Source: Glandiceps talaboti (Eukaryota > Hemichordata > Enteropneusta > Spengelidae). From it: a DNA stretch of 64,000 nucleotides. This document shows positions 14,248-25,674 of the stretch, in pieces. Location: positions 20,197,592-20,261,591 of the forward strand of contig NC_135554.1 of assembly GCF_964340395.1 (NCBI RefSeq). The letters are read 5' to 3'. Both the position numbers and the translations under genes were made by a program. Under the pieces are notes generated by a model. That model was not told where the DNA came from, did no database searches, and saw only the letters and a list, made by a program, of their open reading frames with translations. Positions within the stretch are counted from its first letter, which is position 1; each line of letters opens with the position of its first letter.

Positions 14248-14400
14248 GCTTGCTTACTTACTTGTTTATTTACTAGCTTACTTGCTTGATTACTTACTTA
14301 CTTGCTTGCTTACTTGTTTATTTACTTGCTTACTTGCTTGCTTGCTTGCTTACTTCCTTCCTTAATATTTACTTACTTGCCTGCTTGCTTGTTTACTTGT
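13984..14400. repeat. (TTAC)n/(TTGC)n array with degenerate flanks
   Basis: A clean (TTAC)n core at about 14,156-14,248 lies in a wider zone of TTGC, TGCC and TTTA units. Degeneracy rises away from the core, as in an old array that keeps expanding centrally. The leucine/threonine/tyrosine-rich open frame is its translation. Confidence 0.9.
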
Positions 14401-15370
14401 CGACATTTGTATTATATCTCTTGAAATTATAAATTGCAGCAAATCACGTTTTATTTGAACGATTGTCTGGCTTTATGCCCTTCGGAAAGAAAAATGTTGA
14501 ACTTTTGTTGTTACCATGCATAACAAGAATTAATCCATTCTCAGTTAAAATCAAGAAAGAAATCAAGGGTCACCGAATAATCTTTTGAAATAATGATGTC
14601 TCTTGTGACATGAGAGAACCGCGTAAATTGCCTGTTTATCAGATTCCTGTAACTAGAATGAAGATGTATCAGTGGCTACGTCTGAAGTAAATGACATGTA
14701 CAGGTAAGAAAGCGAGTCGTATATCAATCAATGAGAATTGTAATATTCAGATGACCTCTAGTTTAACCTATATGTTGGAATCTTCAATTTATGATTCTGT
14801 TTGCGATACCACATGTTGCTACCTTGAACAGTTTCTCGGCGACATTCAACGTTTAAGGGTCTCTGTTACAAGAGTGTAATGATGAAATATTCGTGATTTG
14901 AGGTTTTTCTATTCTTATTACTGGAAATCATTATAGATGAATGTATAACAAGGCTCCGTTGTAATAATGTTAACGACCATCCCCCATTTCAGTCAGAAAG
15001 ATGTACCCTTTGACAAAATTTCTCTAGGCAAGGCATAACGCGTTTGCTCCATTCAATGTGACGGAGTAACATGACTAGCAAGAAATGTCAGAAAGACGCC
15101 AAAGGGATTTTTTGGGATGTGTGTAACAGCACCTAGCTTTTTCGTGATCAGATCTATACTAATGAAACGTACATACGTCACTGATAGTCTGGTTCACGTT
15201 TCTGGTGATATTCAAGGTGTTATTATTGTAATTCTAAACACACAAGCTAACATTAATATTACTTGAAAAATGATACTATTTTGCACACTCTTGACGATAT
15301 AGCATTTTTCAAAATAGACCGAATTTTATAAGATCTTATAGACTGTCATCTTCTTTTGAAGGATTTGAAG
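14401..15370. other. No gene seen
   Basis: Unique sequence. A 62-codon frame at 14,691-14,879 is unsupported. Confidence 0.5.
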
Positions 15371-16145
15371 TACACACTTTGATAGTAGTGGATTACAAGA
15401 ATGTACACACTTTGACTGTAGTGGATTACATGAATGTACACACTTTGACTGTAGTGGATTACAAGAATGTACACACTTTGACTGTAGTGGATTACATGAA
15501 TGTACACACTTTGATTGTAGTGGATTACGAGAATGTACACACTTTGACTGTCGTGGATTACGAGAATGTACACACTTTGACTGTCGTGGATTAAGAGAAT
15601 GTATACACTTTGACTGTAGTGGATTACAAGAATGTACACACTTTGATTGTAGTAGCTTACAAGAATGTACACACTTTGATTGTAGTGGATTACAAGAATG
15701 TACACACTTTGATTGTAGTTGATTACAAGAATGTACACACTTTGACTGTAGTGGCTTACAAGAATGTACACACTTTGATTGTAGTGGATTACAAGAATGT
15801 ACACACTTTGATTGTAGTGGATTACAAGAATGTACACACTTTGATTGTAGTTGATTACAAGAATGTACACACTTTGACTGTAGTGGATTACAAGAATGTA
15901 CACACTTTGAATGTAGTGAATTACAAGAATGTACACACTTTGATTGTAGTGGATTACAAGAATGTACACACTTTGATTGTAGTGGATTACAAGAATGTAC
16001 ACACTTTGACTGTCGTGGATTACAAGAATGTACACACTTTGACTGTAGTAGATTACAAGAATGTACACACTTTGATTGTAGTGGATTACAAGAATGTACA
16101 CACTTTGACTGTAGTGGATTACAAGAATGTACACACTTTGATTCT
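15371..16145. repeat. 33-bp minisatellite, 24 copies
   Basis: The motif TACACACTTT recurs every 33 bp from 15,371 to 16,130 without any change of spacing. Consensus pieces are TACACACTTTGATTGTAGTG and GATTACAAGAATG. Variation is mostly T/C or A/G at a few fixed sites. Because 33 is 11 codons, frames stay open across units on both strands, giving open frames of up to 275 codons. I see no start context, splice sites or flanking coding sequence that would make it a gene. Confidence 0.95.
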
Positions 16146-17642
16146 AGAAGCAAAAGTTAATAACTCAAAATAATGATCTCTTTAGGAGGTAATTTCGCTT
16201 CCTGATATTCAGTCATTATGCAGTACATTGTTGTAATTTTCGGCCTTGGTTTCTATTTTCGTCGAGTCGATTCTCTTCGTAAATGAGAGGGTAATCCAAG
16301 ATGGATACGGCAATCATGAAAGCGAGTCATTCGACGAATGGAACACAAGACATAGCGAGCCTTTTTTTCCTGTAGGCTACTAATGGTACATAGACGCTGA
16401 TGATATTCAGTGGAAAAAAATCTCCCCTGAAAGAAGATAGGAGTAGATGTACCCCAAGTCTTTAACGTATCACTTATTTTCAATTCATGTCGATTGCATG
16501 TAGTTTTCTATGATGAGCACACTTTTGGTGACACTGCTTTGTACAGGTAAATATGTAAGATTTTGTGTCAATACGGTTGCCATGGTTATGACTACAAGAT
16601 GAAGCAAAATGATGATATACGCCACAATATTATGTTAGATATTTGTGTAGAATTTCTATACAAGATGTGAAAAGAACCTTGTCTGGAAACTGTGTTCCTT
16701 TATACGTTATTCAAATTGTCTAGGTAACAGTGAATTAAATACCAATGTATTTTTATGGCAAAGGTATTCATGGTACTCGTCAATTCGGCCCCAAAAGACG
16801 CCTCTGTACACATCAGTGCCGAGTTCGCGTTGATCTTCTGGAACATCGACGAGCTGAAACTTGTATATAATGGTTAAAAATGAAAATGAAAAAAGTTAGT
16901 TAAATAAGAAATGTCTTGCAAACATTAAAAATCGTTGTAATTGTTGTTCTTGGACTTGGACATAATGAATGATTTCCATATTAGTATAGCGTGTATTACA
17001 TTTCAGTTATCAAAGTCATGTGATTTAACGTAAACGACGGACAAGGCGACTGAAACGAAAGAATAAAATCAGAAGAAAACTGCAAATTTGTTACGTTCCA
17101 GGGCTACAATAGGATCGCGTTCAGGGGGCTTTCATGACAGAACGCGTCCATATGATACAGCACATAGGACGAGAGATTCAGGAAACCTCTCCAAGCTGTC
17201 CTTCGTCAGGATGGTATCAGGACGCGTTTACGTCTATAAGGGCCTTAATATAAACTATCCTGCCTAAGGTAGGATTTTCAGTGTCGTGTAGATGGGTATT
17301 TAACAAACAATCAAACAAACAATGAATTCATTAATTAATTAAATTAATAATAATTAGTGGTTATTATCATTAACCATTTAGTATATTTTAATGCGAAACC
17401 CGATCTCACGTTAAAGGGGAGCGTTCTAGTATGCGTTTATTACGAATGCTTTTTTTACAATTTTCTATTATTGCTTCTAAAACCTTTCAACCGTAACCAA
17501 AAGTCCTTGTGAATTGTTATTTAATTCAAAAGCTTTTGAAGCCGATTCATATGTTTCCACACGTAATTCAATCTATTGGATAACTCCCAAACCCTTTCAA
17601 TCTAAAAGATACATCTATCTAAGTTCATACACATGCACTCAC
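16146..17642. other. No gene seen
   Basis: Unique sequence. A 76-codon minus frame at 16,253-16,483 has no recognisable domain. Confidence 0.45.
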
Positions 17643-17910
17643 CGTATTTGTAGCTCGAGCTTTGGGCTGTAACCTTCATTAATTTGAAGATAGATGATAC
17701 GCGAAGGCCGGAAGGGGCTCTTCTGTGTGTATATTACTTGAATTAAATGTCGATCGGCTTTAAGGGAGCATGACTGTGTCTTTAGGGAGCCTTCAGTACG
17801 TAAAGGCCGGGATCCGGGGGATTTAGTGGGGTCAGATGTAAGAAAGTGGTGAATTTTACTTTGACATATTGCATTACCTAACTTTGCATTATTTTGTGAT
17901 TTCAGCATCC
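17643..17910 (-). CDS. Doubtful exon, unknown product
   Basis: On the minus strand an open frame with an internal ATG at 17,910 runs about 89 codons to a good donor (G|GTGAGT, exon end 17,643). It is richer in GC and CpG than its surroundings. The translation has no hydrophobic segment, zinc motif or other feature I recognise. It could equally be part of a dispersed repeat. Confidence 0.2.
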
Positions 17911-17964
17911 CACCGGTGCCACACCCAACCGCTGCCACCGTTGTACCGTAATATCAGAACATAT

Positions 17965-18275
17965 CATTGAGTTGAAATTTCTTTGTGTATCAGTATGCCA
18001 ATTAGGTCTAAAATGTTCTCCAAAACGACTGGGCCACTTCAGTTGAAATTTCTAGTGTAGGTGTCATTTGATGAGCAGATATAAGTTTGTTCAAGACAAA
18101 TTGAATGGGTTATTAATATGCAAATTGGGTCTAAAATCTTCTCCAAAACGACTGGGCCAATTGAGTTGAATTTTTTGTGTAGATGTCTTGGGATGAGCAG
18201 ATATAAGTTTGCTTAAGACAATTTGATGGGGTATTAATATGCAAATTAGGGGTAAAAATAGAATTTTTGTAAAAT
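17965..18275 (+). repeat. Dispersed repeat with about 122-bp tandem units
   Basis: Two full units (ATTAGGTCTA at 18,001; ATTGGGTCTA at 18,124) and a partial third (18,245) share CTCCAAAACGACTGGGCCA and GATGAGCAGATATAAGTTTG. An inverted copy lies at 63,235-63,425. An AGCGGAGCT motif occurs near both copies (18,472 and 63,524) and may mark one end of the element. Confidence 0.75.
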
Positions 18276-19480
18276 GGTGCCTATAATATAAAGGTACAAT
18301 ACATTACCAACTTTCTGTGTGAAATGTGTTCTATAGTGTGTGTTAGTCATCATATGAAACCACTAACCACTTTATTACTTTGCTGAAAGAAAACTGCATA
18401 GTGGAAGAGCTGAACAGCAGAACCACTTCTACACGTTACAAAAAACAAAACAAAAACAAACTAAAAAAACAGCGGAGCTATTCTGACCGATAGGTCGCTT
18501 GTTTAGGAAACGGAATCGGGGAGGGCATATTTACACAGCAGACATGGCTTTTACACAGCAGACTGGGCTTGCTGCCCCCATTGTAATCACTAAAGGCTCC
18601 CCTATGTCCAGGACTTGGTTGTATGACATTCACTCATTTGCAGACAATCTAGAAGCCTATAACTATATCTCATCCCAAAAGTAAGTTATTTTGAGTATTC
18701 ACAATGAATGAGGACATCAGAAGTATTTGACGATATAAGAGCTAGGGACATGACTAAAATATTTTAAAGTTATCCAATCCTCTTATCCACTGGGACATGG
18801 CAACTAAATATCGGCATGTCTGATGAACAATGTTGAGCATTTCACAGATTCACGACAAAAGGCTCATCGTACCATACCATTAATACAAACATCAATTGGT
18901 ATATAAAACACCGTCGTGTGTACAAGAGTGCATATTATCGTAAGCGACATGTATATTATATCTCTTGCGACCGTCTAGCGACTTCAATTGTTGCCTTTCC
19001 AAGAAAATTGCTTTTCAGAAAATCGAAGCTTAGTCGTTGTAAAAGTTTATTATAATTATCTGCACGAAAATGTATTTATCAAATTCTGTCTGATGCCATA
19101 CACACGTTAATTTCAAATTACGTTAAAATACATTCACAGGATTATTATAAACCGATACGTCTTATCCTTACATTTGTGTTATTAATCCAGACCTCTACAT
19201 TTCTACGAAGAACAAGACCTTTATTGCATATTTTTTTTTCATTATCTTTATCAGTTGTCTGGGGACCTTTAATACCACATTTGCCGAATTAAATCACATA
19301 TACGCCATTAAATTATACTTCAGAATCTTTCGCACACGATTTCCTTTACAAACCTTTTAAGACCACGGCAGAGTATAATATATTACCACAGGAAACTGGA
19401 GGCATATATGCGAAGATTTACATAAAAAAAATTTGTGTTCAATAAAGACGATGATAAACGTTGAGTGTAATTTATTTCAA
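18276..19480. other. No gene seen
   Basis: Unique sequence. A 61-codon plus frame at 18,499-18,684 ends near a GTAAGT but has no domain. Confidence 0.4.
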
Positions 19481-19650
19481 ATGTTTACCTTTTAGCTGTC
19501 ATTAGCTAATTCACATTCGCCGGTTAGCTATCCCTTCTTAAGCTAGCCGGAAAATATTTACCCAAGGGATCGAAGTGTGGCTGAGCAATTACATTTAACA
19601 GCTTATGTGTGCACGCAGTGAATTAGCCGATGACAGCTAAAGATAAACAT
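19481..19650. mobile_element. Foldback element (MITE-like), 170 bp
   Basis: Left arm 19,481-19,514 and right arm 19,618-19,650 are inverted copies with a few mismatches, centred on TTTAGCTGTCAT and ATGACAGCTAAA. A nested inverted pair (CCGGTTAGCT and AGCTAGCCGG) lies just inside the left arm. No coding capacity. Confidence 0.7.
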
Positions 19651-21186
19651 ATCTTGCACTCAGCATACATTGTATCATCTGTATTGAACATAGAAGTAGT
19701 CATACAATATGTATGCGGTTGTCGGTTCTGTGCTGAAACCCGAAAAGTGCCGGCTGGGTTTGATTAAACGTTAACCAGGTCTGTATGTAAAAAGGGTGAT
19801 ACTCAGTTTGACCCTGCCTGACAACGCAGGTTTTCTCCTGATTTTCTACACTAGGGCACTAATTAATGGCGGCCATTCAACAAATTTCTGAATATATTTG
19901 GAGAAGAAAATCTTTCGTATATTTAATGACGTCCACTTCTAAACATTTAAGCGTCGGAATTATATAATTATATTGGTTATGTGAAATATTTTCTTTTGCA
20001 TTCTATTCCATTTCATCATAAGTAAACTTTCAGATTACACACTGCTATGGATTTATATTGGCAAAATCATGGACACGCTAAACATGCTTTAAGTTTACAT
20101 TGTAAGGATGGCGATTTCAGGTTTATCAGACCTTCAAATAGATGATCAAATGACAAACCTTTGTGGTTTGATTTATGATATATGACAAGACCTTGTTTGT
20201 AAGTCAGTACCTTGCAAAAAGCTTTTTAAAAATGTGTAAATGTGTTTTTTACTGTAGGTCTTGTATTTATTAATCTTTTGCAATTTATTGAGTTACAAAA
20301 AAGGGTTTGGCATATGTTGATTCCCGTTGATTTTTCTTCGAGTTAAAAAATTGCGTTTGTTGTTTCATCCACATGACCACTTTAAATATTTAAAAAATGT
20401 CGATTTGGAATCGAGGCTACTCTATGTGCCAGTATCATAGTACTTTATTACTCGGCGTGTGAAAAATGGGGGGGGGGTTTTCGCTCCATTTTAGATCTAG
20501 GGGATTCACAGACATTTTGTTGTACCTTTGAAAATCAACTCTCCCCTCCCCAACTTACCTAATTTCAGTTTCTGAAATTACGTATTCCACACATTTGTTG
20601 TGAATATCGTCTCGCTTCTCTTGTCATCATCAAAACGTAATGGAATGGTACTTGAAACGTTTAGTAATTGTCTCGAACTAGGTGGTTTCAAATTCATTTA
20701 GATTTAATCGTAGTTGCCAGTTTCTGGAAAGGGGAAAAAAATCAATATTTAATAGGCAATGTGAGCGTAACGATATATATCAGGGGTGACGAGATGAAAG
20801 CTTCAAAGCTCATTATATCTGATAGATAGTATCATTGTGATACAGGTATTGGAATTCATTTGATAAATTGCATAGCCGCCATATCTTCAGATAACCACGA
20901 TTGCATTATTTTGTTCCGAGTCACTGTTGAATACCTAAAACAAAAAAGTTAAGCTCTGATAACAACCTGCAAATTTGGATTGAATGTGTTCAGGGTTTAG
21001 ATGTAGGGCATTCATTGACCCATAAATGTACCACATAAGCCACGAGTGTACTTTCTGTATGCATATGAACAATACATTGCAGCATTTCTTTTTTTTTGTA
21101 TGGTAAAAACATTTGATTATGGTTCAATTATCTCTTAATTAAATTGAAACATTGGATATCAAGGAATCTTTTGTTAAAGATTAGTA
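19651..21186. other. No gene seen
   Basis: AT-rich unique DNA with a G homopolymer near 20,468-20,478. Confidence 0.5.
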
Positions 21187-21327
21187 CCTCCGCCAACGAG
21201 GAAGATTATGTGTTCGCCCCTCTAGTATGTATGTATGTATGTATGTATGTATGTATGTATGTATGTACGTCCGTCTGTGTCTGTCTGTCTATCTGCATAC
21301 ATGCGCGCACGCACTTACGTACGTACG

Positions 21328-21361
<34 letters not shown>

Positions 21362-21500
21362 TGTATACTATGTACGTCTGTCTGTCTGTCTGTGTCTGTC
21401 TGTCTGTCTGTCTGTCCGTCTGCATGCATGTGGAATGATTTCTAAAAGACTATCAACTGATCATATTTTGATCGAGATCCGATTTCGGATCTCCCTTTTG
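21187..21500 (+). repeat. Dispersed repeat with internal tetranucleotide arrays
   Basis: Begins with CCTCCGCCAACGAGGAAG, a head I associate from memory with a widespread repeat of marine invertebrates. Then come (GTAT)n, CGTA/ACGT units, (GTAT)n and (GTCT)n up to about 21,420. Several open frames are translations of these arrays. Confidence 0.6.
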
Positions 21501-23572
21501 AAATGATAAGTCTTATTATTGCTTGTAAATCACCCATTGCAGTCGTCAGAAGTTTAAGTGCATTGACTTTGTGTAATTAATTGTAATTACAATGCTCTCC
21601 ACATAATTACAAGAAAGGGGATGCAGTAGTTAATTAATCAGCATTTTATTAAAATCTATGCTTTTTAATTCATAAGAAAATTAACATACTAGATTTAACA
21701 CCCAGTATTTAATTAAAATGCATTTTTAGATAAATCGACATTTTATAATTGATAAGGGAAAATCATGGATGAAATTCTATACCCATATCAAGTAATAAAG
21801 AATAATTAACATGTTGCTGTTACGGCACTCAAAACACCTCTATAACCCCGACGGTTGTAATAGTGTACAAATTATTTCCTGAGACTGAAAGCCTCGAGAA
21901 AAGGTTGTTACACATGAGCACGAGGGATAATATGACACCGGCTAGTGCCAAAATATAGCTAGCCAGGAAATAAAGGTTTTCAAACACGTCATATTCTCTC
22001 TCAATTCAAACATTTGACTATATATGACTCAACGTCAGCGAGTTTTGTGCTACTTTCTTCATAAAAGTCTAGAAAAACCCTTTCGAAAATCCACCTTTCT
22101 CTGTGAAAACAAAATGTTACCATTTTTGAGACAATAATCCGAGTTCCTTTTTGCAGAGACTATAAATTACGATAGTATAAGATAAGGTTCCTGAGGTAGG
22201 AAGCTAGTGCCCTATGGAAAATATGGAAGAAACCTGTGCCTTCTGTATGCTAATTTAGGTCATTATGAGAAGCTAGGCCATGATATAAGCCAATCATTGA
22301 AGGGTGTAAGAAAAGAACGTATTCTATTTATTGTTAAACATGACACCTTGAATTGTTATGGAATAATATGTCATCATTAAAAAACGTATTTTTTTAAAAT
22401 TTCATTTAACATTATACTAAGCCGTCTTGTTCGAAGTATAAGTAATGTTTACTACTATGATTATGACGTTACTAGACCAATGCTGTCGCAAGAATTTATA
22501 CAACTATAGCAAATCACGTGATTGCCATTTTAGTTTTTTTTTTAAATCAAGATAACTGCATTTGAATGTATCGTTTGCAAAAACAACCTACGCATGATTG
22601 CAGGTAACTGATTGATTGATTATCTTACATCGACTCACTCTCACTTCCAGATTGAAGTATCAAGAAAAGATGCTACTAAAAAAATAGTACGAGTTGCGTC
22701 TAGACAAACCGGCATTAAAACTAGTCTATCAAATACATACATCTTATCAGTAAGTTTCATTTGTTGAAAGATTGCCAATGAGACAAGAATAATAAATTGA
22801 CCAGATCTCGTATCTCGATTTTGAATAGAGATTTTATACACCATGGTGGAATGAAATGTGTAATCATCGTATGTAAACACTCATTGCAGTTTATTTGCAA
22901 TTATCAGACGCTTTGTGATTCAACAGAACACAATGCGGCTGGTACACCAATGCAATACAGTTAATTAAATTGATACTTACGAAAGCGAATAGCATTTTTT
23001 GTGAAGAGCGTCCCAAAATTAAACTGCATATATACTAAAATATATCTGTGAGTCATAACAAATCGTCGACGGGGACCTCTGTAACCTTTCCATGCAACGA
23101 TGAATAATTAAACATAACATCATTAGTAGGCATACAATCAGCCATCATTCAGGGTGACTTTCTTTGACTTTAGCAAAAAAAAGCTGTACGTTATTGAACG
23201 TTGGCGAAAGTATTTATTCTCGTTCTAGTTCTATTATTGGGGTAGAAATATATATGTATACTATTCCACGTATTTCAATTAATAATCGAGACACCGGGAG
23301 TTGATTTCTGGGAGAGAAAAAACTTCTACTTGAACCATGAAAACCCCGGGATCAATTAAACTCTGATTGTGTATCAGAAATAACAGTAACAACCTATATA
23401 TGTCTGAATTGTATAAGTAATCAAATCTACAGTCCAATATTATATAATGGATTTTCAGATGTTCTTAATTGCAAATCCAACTACCGTTTCTTTAATCAGG
23501 AACGTAGCTTTACGTAGTTACATGTACACACCCTTAAGTCTGACGCCATGCTCAAATACTGCATTCAGTACG
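21501..23572. other. No gene seen
   Basis: AT-rich unique DNA with no supported coding signal. TTATTTCCTG near 21,870 and CAGGAAATAA near 21,965 form a weak inverted pair. Confidence 0.5.
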
Positions 23573-23670
23573 TACATACGTCTGTGTCTATCTGTTTATC
23601 TGTCTGTCTGCATGCCTGTCTGTCTGCATGCATGCATGCAAGCACGCACGTACGTATGTATGTACGTATG

Positions 23671-23746
<76 letters not shown>
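23573..23746. repeat. Compound microsatellite ending in (TA)n
   Basis: GTCT/TGCA-type tetramers at 23,595-23,645, ACGT/GTAT units at 23,648-23,676, then (TA)n at about 23,675-23,745. Confidence 0.95.
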
Positions 23747-23747
<1 letters not shown>

Positions 23748-25589
23748 CATAATAACAAATCAATACTCCTCGAAAAGTGTAAATCTAAGAACTGTAGAAG
23801 ACAATGGCTGATTCAAAACTATGTGACAACTTCCTTAGGCCTTCTCATGGCCTTTCATATCAAAAGTAGCATTAACATGCCAGTGTAGATCACTTCAAAA
23901 TGTTGAAAATTTTTATCCGACGTGGGACTTCAAACACGTAAGAGTGCTATGACCTGATGAAGCAACTATACATATACATAATTTAACCAATACATCATAT
24001 GATTTGCACTTACAAAGTCATTCCTCGTACTATTTGCTGCCAGATATTTTTTCAAAAAGGATGTATGATTTATGGAGAGGTTGAAAAGGGATAATTCATC
24101 TCTGCTAGCTATCGGCACGTTTGAAAAGTATCTTCTTGGAAAACGAGTAATCAAGGATGCGGCAATACTTCAAAGAACCATCATGACCTATACTTTGTCT
24201 GTAATCAGACATGAATTTGAAGCAGAAGTCTGAATTAGAAGAATCATTTCACAACATAAATGCAGAATATGATATCATATATGTTCTTGCTAGGGTTGGA
24301 ATATTTTAACTCGGTCTTATTTCCAATCCAAAATGCAGTTATTTTATGCAAAATTTTAAATCGGCCTTATTTCCAATCCGTGAAAATGAGCCTTCCGCAA
24401 CGTTTCTGTTTCAAGCTGATCAATCGACGCTGCCAACAGGTCAACAGGTGTTTCAGAGATGTCAGTAGTTTAAGAGAGACAGATAGTATGTACTGACTGA
24501 CATATAACGGAAGGTTAAATCACTTCAATTGACGAATTATTTCAGATCATAATTCTATATTCTATAGCTTTACGTTGATTGATATATGCTTCCTACATGT
24601 CCTTACCTTTCTTTTAATATTTTCACCGTGGAAAGGGGACACCCATCACACGTTCCCCATCAACAGCCACAATGGTGATGCTGTCTCTCCCCAAAATCAA
24701 GACCACCAAATTTGGTCTGAGATTAAAAGGACCTATTGACTAAGTATCTCCAAGTAAGGGTTAGAGAGCAGTGTGAGATTTCTACCTTGAGAAGCATGCA
24801 TCTATTATTTAAGGAAATCGCTTTTGTACTTAAGTTGATTGTCAATGTTACCTTAATCATAGTGCAATCGGTTTGCCATGAAATTGTACATCTGCAACAT
24901 GTCGATGGAATTGGGGATACCATACAATTGTGTATATATAAAGATCTCTGTAGTTTTCTGAGGTGGGGATCGGGGCTGCGAATATCTCTCGAGTCTTGGG
25001 TAAATTCGTGGCTGGCATGAACCTTTTTGAGAACATAAAGAGGACGGGGGGGGTGAGTTCTGGAAAAGCACATTCGACCGAAATGTTTTCTCATCAGCTC
25101 CCCCCCCCCCTCCCCTTTCCGCCCCTAGTACATTCTGTGCGTTAATTCCCAAAGGGCGGGCCATAAAATAGTTAATCACACCAAGACGAGAATGTATAAC
25201 AAGGTATACGGCAATACGGATCCAACGTTTTATTTTCTTATTGCTTATTGGCGTCATTAAGCGAATACCATGAACAAATGACCCGTGTAATCATGCTGTC
25301 GTTCAATCGATTTCGTGGACATCATATGAATTTTAAAAAAAAAACCTCAGTAATGTCACACAAGAGAAGCATTAGCCACGGGTCACAATAACTGAATCAA
25401 TCACATAGTGCAACACTGTTCCTGTGTAAACAGTTCAATGACACAACAAATCTGGTATTGTTCGCCGCGATTTCGAAATTTTGTATAAAATCACGGAAAT
25501 AAATATTACACTTTCGGTTTGCACGTCTCATCTATATGAACAACAGGCAGGCGGACTTTAAACAGAAACAGATTGAGGACATAGTAAAC

Positions 25590-25590
<1 letters not shown>
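23747..25590. other. No gene seen
   Basis: Open frames near 24,723-25,257 on both strands overlap a patch with G and C homopolymers and look like chance. Nothing recognisable. Confidence 0.45.

Positions 25591-25672
<82 letters not shown>
25591..25672. repeat. (CT)n microsatellite
   Basis: About 40 CT units, flanked by unique DNA. Confidence 0.95.

Positions 25673-25674
<2 letters not shown>

Noticed and set aside
15371-16145. CRISPR-like array
   Set aside because: The units are contiguous with no unique spacers, and the DNA is animal nuclear.
15326-16173. Open frames of 275, 262 and 187 codons on both strands
   Set aside because: They are the 33-bp minisatellite read in different frames. 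The 11-codon period keeps any stop-free frame open, and there is no flanking gene structure.
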